A DNA stretch of 64,000 bases from Thiobacillus denitrificans DSM 12475 (lineage in GTDB: Bacteria; Pseudomonadota; Gammaproteobacteria; Burkholderiales; Thiobacillaceae). Below the pieces are notes generated by a model. It saw nothing but the letters and a program-made list of their open reading frames with translations, did no database searches and was not told where the DNA came from. Both the position numbers and the translations under genes were made by a program. Location: assembly GCF_000376425.1 (NCBI RefSeq), contig NZ_AQWL01000005.1, forward strand, positions 326,007 through 390,006, given 5' to 3'. Positions 44,323 through 52,579 of this stretch are shown here, piece after piece (the stretch's first letter is position 1; every line of letters begins with the position of its first letter).

Positions 44323-44568
44323 AACTCGGTAATAGCCCCTTGCCGCGAAGCATGAGACATTTGGTGCCCGTTACAGGAGTGAGTGAGCGTATTAAAATAT
44401 GGTTAAAAACGCAAGTCCATACGCGGCCCAGGGTTGAAACGCCCAGCGGCACCCTTAATTAACAGGAGTGCAAAAGCTGATGTGGCTGATGGCAAGGGCG
44501 ACTTGCATTGCACCCCGGCAACACCACGCTGCCAATCGACCAACTGAAGCACCACGGATTGAGATGTC

Positions 44569-44790
44569 ATGCCAGAGATTACGTTTCTAGAAAAAATGCG
44601 GCTGCCGTTCGGCGGCCAGGAAGTCGAGTTTCATCATCTTGTGCACGAGTCGGGCGGCGTGCCGTTTCTGCGCATCCGCATCCGCGAAAACAAGCGTTTC
44701 ACGATTTTCGACGTCGACCCGGTCAACGCGCAGAAATGGGGCGACCTGATGCAGGCATGGGCCAGCGAGCATGGCGGGGACGCGCCATGA
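44569..44790 (+). CDS. Small protein of unknown function (73 residues)
   Basis: Begins MPEITFLEKMRLPFGGQEVE and is a soluble mixed alpha/beta protein with a basic centre (LRIRIRENKRFTIFDVDP), no cysteine and no membrane segment. Its stop overlaps the start of the Cas6-like gene (ATGA), so the two are translationally coupled. Codon usage matches the neighbours. Family not recognised. Confidence 0.75.
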   Translation: MPEITFLEKMRLPFGGQEVEFHHLVHESGGVPFLRIRIRENKRFTIFDVDPVNAQKWGDLMQAWASEHGGDAP

Positions 44791-45443
44791 GCTGGAGTTG
44801 GCCTGAAACCAAGCCGGAAGAATATGTGCCCCGCATGATCGACCTGCAGTTCGATCTGGTGGGGACGGTCATTCCGGCCGAGACTGCCCAGCTGCTCGCA
44901 GACGCGCTGCAACGGCTGCTGCCGTGGCTGGGCGAGGAAACCGGTGCCGGCATCCACCATCTGAAAGGCGCAGAAACCAACAGCGGGGACGCCACGCTCT
45001 GCATCAACCGGCGCGCCAAGCTGTTCATCCGCGTACCCAAGACACGGGTGGACGACATGCAACGACTGATCGGGCAAACGCTCGATCTAGCGGGCCACAC
45101 GCTGCAGATCGGCCGTTTCAAGCCCCGCGAATTCAGTCCGTTCTCACACCTCTACTCGCACTTTGTTGACACTGGCAGCGCCGGTGAAGAACAATTCGTG
45201 CAGGACGTGATGCATGAACTGGACAGTCATTTCCAGCTGCGTTGCGGCTTCATCTGCGGCAAGGCACAAACCCTGCAAAGCGCATCCGGTCCCTTGCATG
45301 GCTTCAGCCTGATGCTGCACGAGGTGCCGCCCCACAAGTCCCTGCAACTGCAGGACGAAGGGCTGGGCCGCAACCATTTGTTAGGCTGCGGAATATTCAT
45401 TCCGCATAAATCCATTGCGCCGGTCGCACCGGCGACCCTTTAA
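44787..45443 (+). CDS. Stand-alone Cas6/Cmx6-like protein
   Basis: 218 residues resembling the Cas6/Cmx6 (subtype MYXAN) RNA endonuclease family throughout: IDLQFDLVGTVIPAETAQLL, then LLPWLGEETGAGIHHLKGAE, RRAKLFIRVPK, LAGHTLQIGRFKPREF, LQDEGLGRNHLLGCG and the closing glycine-rich end GCGIFIPHKS. Family members bind and cut hairpins of CRISPR repeat RNA. No other cas gene and no repeat array is present. A conserved histidine in GIHHLKG is a candidate catalytic residue, not proven. Located between a 73-residue protein and an RspA-type DsrC homologue, divergent from dsrA. Confidence 0.78.
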   Translation: MSWSWPETKPEEYVPRMIDLQFDLVGTVIPAETAQLLADALQRLLPWLGEETGAGIHHLKGAETNSGDATLCINRRAKLFIRVPKTRVDDMQRLIGQTLDLAGHTLQIGRFKPREFSPFSHLYSHFVDTGSAGEEQFVQDVMHELDSHFQLRCGFICGKAQTLQSASGPLHGFSLMLHEVPPHKSLQLQDEGLGRNHLLGCGIFIPHKSIAPVAPATL

Positions 45444-45482
45444 CCCAAGTGCCGGCTGCTCCGGCGATTCTTTAGCACCCAA
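45417..45482 (+). repeat. Two tandem hairpin units at the end of the Cas6-like gene
   Basis: Unit 1 (45417-45448) and unit 2 (45449-45482) share the pattern GYGCCGG-N5-CCGGCGA-N3-TTTA-(N)CCCAA. Each folds into a CCGG-stem hairpin (7-base stem 45418-45424/45428-45434; 5-base stem 45451-45455/45461-45465). The first overlaps the stop region of the Cas6-like gene and the second leads into the rspA ribosome site. Confidence 0.75.
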
Positions 45483-45498
45483 CCCGAAAGGAGAAAAC

Positions 45499-45831
45499 AT
45501 GTCTTATGTTGTAAACGGCGAAGAGCTCGAAACCGGCGACGAGGACTTCCTGCTGGAAGCCAACTTCAGCGACGATGTTCCCCCGGTCATCGCCGCGGCT
45601 GAAAAAATCACGCTGACCGACGAGCACTGGACGGTTATCAACTACCTGCGCGACAAGTACAAGGAAGACGGTCAAACACCGAACTTCCGCAACATGCTGG
45701 CGGAAATAGAAGATATGCACCCGGGCACCGACTGGAAGAAAAAGCTGTATGAGCTATTCCCCAACATGCCGGCTCGCCAGGGTGCGCGCGTTGCCGGCCT
45801 GCCCAAGCCCTTCGGCAAAGGCGGCTACTGA
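45499..45831 (+). CDS. RspA-type DsrC/TusE homologue lacking both C-terminal cysteines
   Basis: 110 residues with the DsrC fold (MSYVVNGEELETGDEDFLLE, LTDEHWTVINYLRDKYKEDG). The C-terminal arm reads RQGARVAGLPKPFGKGGY, so neither CysB nor CysA is present. In the published scheme (DsrC two cysteines, TusE one, RspA none) this is RspA, thought to be regulatory. AAAGGAG precedes the start. Adjacent to the dsr control region and downstream of the Cas6-like gene. Confidence 0.88.
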   Translation: MSYVVNGEELETGDEDFLLEANFSDDVPPVIAAAEKITLTDEHWTVINYLRDKYKEDGQTPNFRNMLAEIEDMHPGTDWKKKLYELFPNMPARQGARVAGLPKPFGKGGY

Positions 45832-45852
45832 TCTCAATCAGGGCCGCCTGTT

Positions 45853-45900
45853 GGGCGGGGAGCGGAAAACCGCTGCCCGCCCCCCGGGCGGTTCATTTTT
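45853..45900 (+). terminator. Terminator after the RspA-type gene
   Basis: Thirteen-base stem with one mismatch (45853-45865 GGGCGGGGAGCGG; 45870-45882), loop AAAA, followed by a GC stretch and TTCATTTTT. It probably ends the 44569-45831 transcript, though the T run is 13 bases past the stem. Confidence 0.65.
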
Positions 45901-45913
45901 CACGGTTCCAACC

Positions 45914-46762
45914 ATGTTTTCCAACACCCTCGTTACCACTGAAGACCTGGCCGCGCATCTGGACGACCCCAACTGGGTCATTCTGGACTGCCGCTTCACC
46001 CTCACCGACACGGGGGCAGGCCGTCAGGCGTACGAGAAAGCACATATCCCGGGTGCACGTTACGTGCATCTGGACGAAGACCTCTCCGCTCCCGTCGGCG
46101 AAACCACGGGACGGCATCCGCTGCCCGATCCGCACGTGCTGACCGAAAAGCTCTGTCAATGGGGCGTCGGGGTCAACAAGCAGGTCGTAGTGTACGACGA
46201 CAGCTATGGCGCCATGGCGGTGCGGCTGTGGTGGATGATGCGCTGGCTCGGCCACCCTGGCGTGGCGCTGCTGGACGGCGGCTACCCGAAGTGGACGCGC
46301 GAAAAACGCCCGGTCGATGGCGACATCCCGGCACCGCACAAAGGCGCCTGCGCCTGCCTGCCCGAGCCCAGCCAGATCGTAACGGCGGACGAGGTTCTGC
46401 ACGCATCCCGGAGCGGCGAACAGCTCATACTCGACGCGCGTCCGGATCGCCGCTTCAGTGGCGAGTTCGAACCGCTCGACCCGGTGGCCGGACACGTGCC
46501 GGGCGCGATCAACTACCCGTTCGACGAGAATCTCGATGTGGACGGCACCTTCCTGCCGCCCGAAGCGCTGCGCGAGAACTACCAGGCCCTGCTCAAGGGC
46601 AAGCCGGCCTGGCAGGTCATCCACATGTGCGGCTCCGGCGTCACCGCCTGCCACAACGTGCTGGCGATGGAAATCGCCGGTCTCCCCGGTTCACGGCTTT
46701 ACCCCGGCTCGTGGAGCGAGTGGATCACCGATCCCGCCCGCCCCGTGGCCACAGGAGAATAA
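45914..46762 (+). CDS. Thiosulfate/3-mercaptopyruvate sulfurtransferase (two-domain rhodanese)
   Basis: 282 residues with two rhodanese domains (first: LVTTEDLAAHLDDPNWVILD; second with the active loop HMCGSGVTACHNVLAME). The loop CGSGVTA is typical of 3-mercaptopyruvate sulfurtransferases. Inactive first domain, catalytic Cys in the second. No signal peptide, so cytoplasmic. Next to dsr it could load sulfane sulfur toward DsrEFH; this is inference. Confidence 0.92.
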   Translation: MFSNTLVTTEDLAAHLDDPNWVILDCRFTLTDTGAGRQAYEKAHIPGARYVHLDEDLSAPVGETTGRHPLPDPHVLTEKLCQWGVGVNKQVVVYDDSYGAMAVRLWWMMRWLGHPGVALLDGGYPKWTREKRPVDGDIPAPHKGACACLPEPSQIVTADEVLHASRSGEQLILDARPDRRFSGEFEPLDPVAGHVPGAINYPFDENLDVDGTFLPPEALRENYQALLKGKPAWQVIHMCGSGVTACHNVLAMEIAGLPGSRLYPGSWSEWITDPARPVATGE

Positions 46763-46764
46763 CC

Positions 46765-47385
46765 ATGGTCAAACCCGTACGAGTACGTACCGTCTGGTTC
46801 AAGCGGGACGGCGAGCGCAGCGCCGAGGAAATCGCCAGTTCGGTGGCCTCCACCATCTGGCGCGTCGCCGACAAGGCCGTAGACAACCTCGGCCGCGAGG
46901 ACTACGACATCATCACCCCGGCACGCGGCTTCAAGCTGATCGCCGAATGCCTCGCCTTCCTGGTGCATTACTGCGACCGTATGGCCTACGGGACGCTGAC
47001 GCCCGAGCGCCGCGCCGCCGTGTTGCAGGCGATCAGCACCCGGCTGGGCGAAGTGATGGAAGAGAACATCATCGAGGCGGTCGGCCCCGACCCCACGCGC
47101 AACTTCAAGGCCGAATTCGTCGATTTTCTGAACCGGCGTTTCGTCGACTACGCGGAATTCGAGTTCCCCGACGACGACAAGGCCAGCTTCCCGGCGCTGC
47201 GCTTCCTCGGCCTGCAGATCCGCGACGAGATGGGCGACAGCGACAAGACCTGGATCATGGACCAGATCATGGACATCGAAATGCCCGAGATGATGGGCAC
47301 GGTGCGCAAGAGCTTCAAGGGCCTGCTGTCCGACGCGCCGATCAAGCGCGGCTTCGGCTCGCCCGACATGCTGCCGCCGGAATAA
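46765..47385 (+). CDS. Conserved-looking protein of unknown function (206 residues)
   Basis: A soluble, acidic, mainly helical protein ([52 protein letters not shown]) with no cysteine pairs, membrane segment or known motif. It has one isolated Cys in AECLAF and one in HYCDRM. Good AGGAGAAT ribosome site 2 bases after the sulfurtransferase stop, so co-transcribed with it. Function not recognised. Confidence 0.8.
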   Translation: MVKPVRVRTVWFKRDGERSAEEIASSVASTIWRVADKAVDNLGREDYDIITPARGFKLIAECLAFLVHYCDRMAYGTLTPERRAAVLQAISTRLGEVMEENIIEAVGPDPTRNFKAEFVDFLNRRFVDYAEFEFPDDDKASFPALRFLGLQIRDEMGDSDKTWIMDQIMDIEMPEMMGTVRKSFKGLLSDAPIKRGFGSPDMLPPE

Positions 47386-47393
47386 GGCGCGGC

Positions 47394-48290
47394 ATGGCGG
47401 GTTCGCCTTTCGATCTGGCCAACGAGAGCGGTTACCGCGCCTGGCGCGATGCCAGGCTCGCGGCCTATCCGCGCAGCGTGGACGAACTGATCGTGCCGCT
47501 GGCCGACCCGCGGTGCCTGAGCACGGAAGAATCCGGCGCCCTAGAATCGCGCTGCGCGCGCGCCAACATGGCGATCTACAGCGCAGCGCATCTGCCTGCC
47601 GCCGACAAGTCGATCCCGCATCAACTGGCACGCCAGCTCGGCCTCGTTCGCCTGGAAGGCAACTACCTCGCCGACGAGGACGGACTGTCCAGCATCACAC
47701 CAGCCGGCGATACCGGCAGCGTGCGCGGCGACTTCATTCCCTACACCCACAAGCCGATCAACTGGCACACCGACGGCTACTACAACGCGCTCGACCGCCG
47801 CATCCTCGGCATGACCCTGCACTGCGCGCAGGATGCCGAAGCCGGCGGCGAGAACGCGCTGCTCGACCACGAAATCGCCTACCTCCAGCTGCGCGATACC
47901 AATCCCGATTACGTCGCCGCACTGATGCAGCCCGACGCGATGACGATCCCCGCACGCATGGACGAGAACAACGTCGCCCGCCCCGAGCAGAGCGGGCCGG
48001 TGTTCGCGGTCGACCCCGTGCAAGGCTTCCTTTACATGCGCTACACCGCACGCACCCGCTCGATCATCTGGAAAGGCGATGCTGTCACGCAAGCCGCCGT
48101 CAAAACCCTGACCGAGATCCTCACCGGCTCCGAATACATTCTCACCGCCCGCTTGCGCCCGGGCATGGGACTCATCTGCAACAACGTGCTGCACACCCGC
48201 AACGCATTCTCCGATTCTCCCCGACACCGCCGCCTGCTCTATCGCGGTCGCTATTACGACCGCCTGCGCTTTCCCACACGCCCGCAATAG
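47394..48290 (+). CDS. TauD/TfdA-like Fe(II)/2-oxoglutarate dioxygenase
   Basis: 298 residues of the TauD fold. Iron ligands are the HxD pair in [10 protein letters not shown] and the distal His in [10 protein letters not shown]; the arginine in [10 protein letters not shown] would bind 2-oxoglutarate. Members oxidise sulfonates, herbicides, carnitine precursors and others; the substrate is not predictable. Eight bases after the 206-residue protein, so likely the third gene of a sulfurtransferase operon. Confidence 0.87.
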   Translation: MAGSPFDLANESGYRAWRDARLAAYPRSVDELIVPLADPRCLSTEESGALESRCARANMAIYSAAHLPAADKSIPHQLARQLGLVRLEGNYLADEDGLSSITPAGDTGSVRGDFIPYTHKPINWHTDGYYNALDRRILGMTLHCAQDAEAGGENALLDHEIAYLQLRDTNPDYVAALMQPDAMTIPARMDENNVARPEQSGPVFAVDPVQGFLYMRYTARTRSIIWKGDAVTQAAVKTLTEILTGSEYILTARLRPGMGLICNNVLHTRNAFSDSPRHRRLLYRGRYYDRLRFPTRPQ

Positions 48291-48295
48291 CGGGA

Positions 48296-48306
48296 GCGGG
48301 TAAAAT
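48296..48306 (+). promoter_or_regulatory. Candidate hemA promoter (GCGGGTAAAAT motif)
   Basis: TAAAAT at 48301-48306, 32 bases before the hemA ATG, embedded in the same GCGGGTAAAAT string as before prk and dusB. No clear -35. Confidence 0.4.
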
Positions 48307-48337
48307 AGCGGTCTTCTTGTTTCGGCCATCTGCCGTC

Positions 48338-49588
48338 ATGCAGCTTCTCACCCTCGGGGTCAACCATCACACTGCGCCACTTGCGATCCGCGAGCAGGTG
48401 GCATTCGGCCCCGACAAGCTGGCGCAGGCACTGCACGAACTGACCCTGAGCCAGCGCGCTTCCGAAGTCGCCATTCTGTCGACCTGCAACCGCACCGAGC
48501 TGTACGTCAACACATCATCCCCCGATGCCGTCACCGAGTGGCTGGCCGATTTCCACCACATCGAGCGGCGCGAGCTTGCCCCCTACCTCTACACCCTGCC
48601 GCGCGAGCAGGCCGCGCAGCATGCCTTCCGCGTCGCCGCCGGACTCGACTCGATGGTGCTGGGCGAAACCCAGATCCTCGGCCAGATGAAGCAGGCGGTG
48701 CTGGCGGCGGAGGAAGCCGGCACCCTCGGCCTGCTGCTGCACAAGCTGTTCCAGCGCACGTTCTCGGTGGCCAAGGAAGTGCGCAGCAGCACCGAAATCG
48801 GCGCCAATTCGGTGTCGATGGCCGCTGCCGCGGTACGCCTGGCAGAACGCATCTTCCCCAGCATCAAGGAGCAGGCCTGCCTGTTCATCGGCGCCGGCGA
48901 GATGATCGAGCTGTGCATCACCCACTTCGCCGCGCAGCATCCGCGCCGCATGACGGTGGCCAACCGCACCGCCGAGCGCGCACGCCCGCTGGCCGAGCGT
49001 TTCAACGCCGGGGTGATCCCGCTCACCGAATTGCCGGACGAACTGCCCAGTTACGACATCATCATCACGTCGACGGCAAGTCCACTGCCCATCCTCGGCA
49101 AGGGCATGCTGGAGCGCGCGATCAAGCAGCGCCGCCACCGCCCGATCTTCATCGTCGATCTCGCGGTGCCGCGCGACGTCGAGGCCGAGGCCGCCGACAT
49201 GGACGACGTCTTTCTCTATAGCGTCGACGACCTCGGCCAGGTGGTGCGCGAAGGCATGGACAACCGCGTCGCGCAGGTGGCCCAGGCCGAGGCAATCATC
49301 GAAACCAGCGTGGAAAGCTTCGTGCACTGGATGGAAGGCCGCGAACTGGTACCGGTGATCCGCTCATTACGGGATGCCGCCGAACGCCACCGCCGCCACG
49401 AAATCGAAAAGGCCGAAAAGGCACTGGCGCGCGGCGACGACCCGCGGGCGGTGCTCGACGCGATGAGCCACGCATTCGCCAACAAGATGCTGCACGCCCC
49501 AACCCACGCGCTCAACCACGTCACCCGCGACGAGCGCGACCAGTTCGTCCGTCTCCTCAGCCAGCTCTACGGGCTGCATCACGAATGA
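48338..49588 (+). CDS. hemA: Glutamyl-tRNA reductase
   Basis: First committed step of C5-pathway tetrapyrrole synthesis, feeding heme and siroheme. 416 residues with [14 protein letters not shown], the catalytic Cys in [30 protein letters not shown] domain [17 protein letters not shown] and the C-terminal dimerisation region ending [10 protein letters not shown]. Overlaps prfA by 4 bases (ATGA). Confidence 0.97.
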   Translation: MQLLTLGVNHHTAPLAIREQVAFGPDKLAQALHELTLSQRASEVAILSTCNRTELYVNTSSPDAVTEWLADFHHIERRELAPYLYTLPREQAAQHAFRVAAGLDSMVLGETQILGQMKQAVLAAEEAGTLGLLLHKLFQRTFSVAKEVRSSTEIGANSVSMAAAAVRLAERIFPSIKEQACLFIGAGEMIELCITHFAAQHPRRMTVANRTAERARPLAERFNAGVIPLTELPDELPSYDIIITSTASPLPILGKGMLERAIKQRRHRPIFIVDLAVPRDVEAEAADMDDVFLYSVDDLGQVVREGMDNRVAQVAQAEAIIETSVESFVHWMEGRELVPVIRSLRDAAERHRRHEIEKAEKALARGDDPRAVLDAMSHAFANKMLHAPTHALNHVTRDERDQFVRLLSQLYGLHHE

Positions 49589-50667
49589 AGGCCTCCCTGG
49601 CGGACAAGCTCGCTCGCGCCGACGAGCGACTGGAGGAACTCGACGCCCTGCTGTCGCAGCCGGAAATCGCCGGCGACATGGAAAGTTACCGCAAGCTCAC
49701 CCGCGAGCACGCCGACCTCACCCCGGTGGTGGCCTTGTATCGCCAGTACCGGCAGGTCGCGGCCGACCAGAAGACGGCCGGCGAGATGCTCGCCGATCCG
49801 GATATGCGCGAACTCGCCGAAGCCGAACTCGCCGGCGGCGCCGCCCGTATCGCGCAGCTGGAAACCGAGCTGCAGACCGCGCTGCTGCCGCAAGACCCTA
49901 ACGATGAGCGCAACATCTTCCTGGAAATCCGCGCCGGCACCGGCGGCGACGAATCGGCACTGTTCGCCGGCAATCTGCTGCGCATGTACACGCGCTACGC
50001 CGAGCGCTGCGGATGGCGCGTCGAAGTGGTGTCGGAGAACCCCGGCGAAGTCGGCGGCTACAAGGAAGCCATCGTGCGCATCGTCGGCCACGGCGCCTAC
50101 TCGCGGCTGAAGTTCGAATCGGGCGGCCACCGCGTGCAGCGCGTGCCGGAAACCGAATCACAGGGCCGCATCCACACCTCGGCCTGCACCGTGGCGGTGA
50201 TGCCGGAAGCCGACGAAGTCGGCGAAATCGACATCAACCCGGCCGACCTGCGCATCGACACCTACCGTGCCTCCGGCGCCGGCGGCCAGCACATCAACAA
50301 GACCGATTCGGCGGTGCGCATCACCCACCTGCCGACGGGACTGGTGGTCGAATGCCAGGATGACCGCTCGCAGCACCGCAACCGCGCGCAGGCGATGAGC
50401 GTGCTGGCGGCACGCCTGAAAGACCGCCAGTTGCAGCAGCAGCAGGCGGCGGAAGCCAGCACCCGCAAGAGCCTGATCGGCAGCGGCGACCGCTCCGACC
50501 GTATCCGCACCTACAACTTCCCGCAGGGCCGCATCACCGACCACCGCATCAATCTCACGCTGTACAAGATCGACGCGATGATGGACGGCGACCTCACCGA
50601 ACTGTTCGATGCGCTGGCGGCCGAACATCAGGCCGAACTGCTGGCGACGCTCGCTGGCGAAAGCTGA
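49585..50667 (+). CDS. prfA: Peptide chain release factor 1
   Basis: Terminates translation at UAA and UAG. 360 residues; the catalytic GGQ is in [16 protein letters not shown] and the stop-codon recognition tripeptide is PET in [15 protein letters not shown] (PxT motif). Translationally coupled to hemA and followed 3 bases later by prmC, the classic hemA-prfA-prmC order. Confidence 0.97.
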   Translation: MKASLADKLARADERLEELDALLSQPEIAGDMESYRKLTREHADLTPVVALYRQYRQVAADQKTAGEMLADPDMRELAEAELAGGAARIAQLETELQTALLPQDPNDERNIFLEIRAGTGGDESALFAGNLLRMYTRYAERCGWRVEVVSENPGEVGGYKEAIVRIVGHGAYSRLKFESGGHRVQRVPETESQGRIHTSACTVAVMPEADEVGEIDINPADLRIDTYRASGAGGQHINKTDSAVRITHLPTGLVVECQDDRSQHRNRAQAMSVLAARLKDRQLQQQQAAEASTRKSLIGSGDRSDRIRTYNFPQGRITDHRINLTLYKIDAMMDGDLTELFDALAAEHQAELLATLAGES

Positions 50668-50670
50668 GCG

Positions 50671-51519
50671 ATGAGCGTCACGACCTGGATTGCCGCGGCC
50701 ACCGTCCGGATTGCCGCGGCGCAGGGGCTGGAAAAGCGCGAGGCGCGGCTGGAGGCACGCGTGCTAGCGGCATTCGCCTGGGAGGTTACCCCGGCCTGGC
50801 TGATCGCGCACGACAGCGACACCCCGACCGCCGCGCAACTCGCCGCGTCCGACACCCTGCTGACCCGCAGACTGGCCGGCGAACCCATCGCCTATCTGGT
50901 CGGCGCCCGCGAATTCTATGGCCGTCCGTTCGAGGTTTCGCCCGCAGTCCTGATCCCGCGCCCCGATACCGAATTGCTGATCGAACTGGCGCTGGCACAC
51001 GTGCCGCCCGGCCAGACCGTGGAGATGCTTGACCTAGGCACCGGCAGCGGCTGCATCGCCATTACCCTGGCGCTGGAACGTCCACTTGCGCGGGTGACTG
51101 CGCTTGACCGCTCCCCGTCCGCGCTGGCCATCGCACGGCGCAATGCCGCCCGCCTCGGCGCAGATGTCGAATTTCTGAGCAGCGACTGGTTCGCCGCGCT
51201 CGGCGGGCGGCGCTTCGACCTCATCGTCAGCAACCCGCCTTATATCGCCGCCTGCGACCCGCATCTGGGCCGCGGCGACATCCGCTTCGAGCCGCTCACC
51301 GCACTGGCCGCCGGCCGTGACGGCCTGGACGATCTGCGCCGGCTGGCCGCAACAGCCCGCACTCACCTCAAGCCCGGCGGCGCGCTGCTGCTGGAACACG
51401 GCTACGATCAAGCGGATGCCGTCCAGGCCTTGCTGCGGACTGGCGGCTTCCACCATCCCCGGAGCTGGACGGACCTGTCCGGGATTCGCCGCGTCAGCGG
51501 CGACCATCTGTCGGAATAA
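50671..51519 (+). CDS. prmC: Release factor glutamine methyltransferase
   Basis: N5-methylates the glutamine of the GGQ motif in RF1 and RF2 using SAM. 282 residues with an N-terminal helical domain, SAM motif MLDLGTGSGCIAITLA and the catalytic NPPY in IVSNPPYIAACDP. Co-transcribed with prfA. Confidence 0.95.
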   Translation: MSVTTWIAAATVRIAAAQGLEKREARLEARVLAAFAWEVTPAWLIAHDSDTPTAAQLAASDTLLTRRLAGEPIAYLVGAREFYGRPFEVSPAVLIPRPDTELLIELALAHVPPGQTVEMLDLGTGSGCIAITLALERPLARVTALDRSPSALAIARRNAARLGADVEFLSSDWFAALGGRRFDLIVSNPPYIAACDPHLGRGDIRFEPLTALAAGRDGLDDLRRLAATARTHLKPGGALLLEHGYDQADAVQALLRTGGFHHPRSWTDLSGIRRVSGDHLSE

Positions 51520-51660
51520 TTTACATGCCCGCGTCGTCCGGCAACCCGCGACTCGGCGGCGGCCTGTATGCAGTGGGCATTTCAGGCTGATCGATGTAAT
51601 ATTGGTGCGATTCTTGCTCTAATTTTCGGGACGAATCCCAACAATTTATCGAGGCTTGCC

Positions 51661-52302
51661 ATGTCTGACCGCACACCCGAAACCCACGACACGCTGCCCG
51701 AGGCGCCCCCGCACGACACGATCGATCAGTCCCGCCGCAAACTCGCCGGCGCTGCGCTGGGCGTGCCGGCGATTTTCACCCTGGCCAGTCGCCCGGTATG
51801 GGCCAGCCAGTGCAGCATCTCGGGCATGGCGTCCGGCAACCTGTCCGCACCCAAGGGTCCGGCCTGTGCCGGCTGCACCCCCGGTTACTGGAACCAATGC
51901 CAGCACCTGGATTCCTGGGCCGCGACCGGCTACAGCCCGAACGATTCGTTCAATACGGTTTTCGGCGTCACGCAATACATCAACCCGAAAAACAACCAGC
52001 CTTACACCCTGCTCCAGGTGATGGGCCTGCAGGGCAGCGGCAACTGCACGCCGGACACGGTGCAGCCGAATTGCAACGCCAAGCCCAACGGGGCCGCCAT
52101 TGGCAACATGGGCTGCGACCCCATTTTCGTCAACCTCGGTTTCCATGCGGTCGCCGCCTTGCTCAATTCCGCGCATCCGGACGTCAACTTCGGTTATACC
52201 CCAGGCGAACTGACCGAACTCTTCCGCAACAACCTGCATCGTGCCGCCGAACTCAAGGATTCGCTCGCCATGCTGAATGAGCGCGGCTGCCCGCTGAACT
52301 GA
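51661..52302 (+). CDS. Tat-exported cysteine-rich protein with a CTPGYW motif
   Basis: 213 residues. A twin-arginine-like signal is seen as SRRKLAGAALGVPAIFTLAS, with cleavage likely after PVWA. The mature part contains eight or more cysteines and the block CAGCTPGYWNQCQHLDSW, similar to the CTPGYWK motif of surface proteins. It heads a cluster with a PqqD-like protein, an HprK-related kinase and a nucleotidyltransferase (5-base gap, then overlaps), so it is a candidate substrate or product carrier of that cassette. No biochemical function recognised. Confidence 0.82.
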   Translation: MSDRTPETHDTLPEAPPHDTIDQSRRKLAGAALGVPAIFTLASRPVWASQCSISGMASGNLSAPKGPACAGCTPGYWNQCQHLDSWAATGYSPNDSFNTVFGVTQYINPKNNQPYTLLQVMGLQGSGNCTPDTVQPNCNAKPNGAAIGNMGCDPIFVNLGFHAVAALLNSAHPDVNFGYTPGELTELFRNNLHRAAELKDSLAMLNERGCPLN

Positions 52303-52306
52303 TGCG

Positions 52307-52579
52307 ATGGCGCCCGCTACGCCTCTCCCGCCGCGTCTGCTGAAAAGCTGGGGAGACGAGGCGGTCGTCTACGATACGGCGTCGGGCGACACCCATTACC
52401 TGAAACCCATGACACTGGCGTTGTATCAACTCTGCCACGATCATCCCGGTTATACCTCGGTCGGCCTCGCCACTGCATTGGCGACACGCCTCGGCGCGGC
52501 GAACACACCGCAATTCCATGAATTGATTGAAGACACACTCGCCAGCCTGCGTGCAATTGGTCTGCTGAAATCCGCATGA
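52307..52579 (+). CDS. PqqD-like protein of the HPr-rel-A system
   Basis: A 90-residue winged-helix PqqD-family protein (LLKSWGDEAVVYDTASGDTH, then LKPMTLALYQLC). PqqD proteins bind and present precursor peptides to modifying enzymes. Followed by the kinase with a 4-base overlap. No radical SAM enzyme is next to it, so it serves another type of modification here. Confidence 0.85.
   Translation: MAPATPLPPRLLKSWGDEAVVYDTASGDTHYLKPMTLALYQLCHDHPGYTSVGLATALATRLGAANTPQFHELIEDTLASLRAIGLLKSA

Larger units (their letters stand above)
44157..44568. other. 412-base divergent regulatory region of dsr and the Cas6-like operon
   Basis: No convincing gene. It holds, from left to right, the dsrA ribosome site, a candidate extended -10 for dsr, a 64-base inverted repeat, and an AT-rich patch (about 44391-44410). 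The patch includes TAAAAT at 44393-44398 with TTACAG 16 bases upstream, a possible plus-strand promoter. The last 150 bases before the 73-residue ORF show nothing recognisable. Confidence 0.6.

Noticed and set aside
44156-44360. Longer dsrA start reading through the upstream region
   Set aside because: The 68 extra codons cross the inverted repeat and the candidate promoter, while AGGAGAGAAAACT directly precedes the family-conserved MAKK start.
44157-45913. CRISPR array expected beside the Cas6-like gene
   Set aside because: Only two adjacent hairpin units are present, with no spacers and no third repeat; this is not an array.
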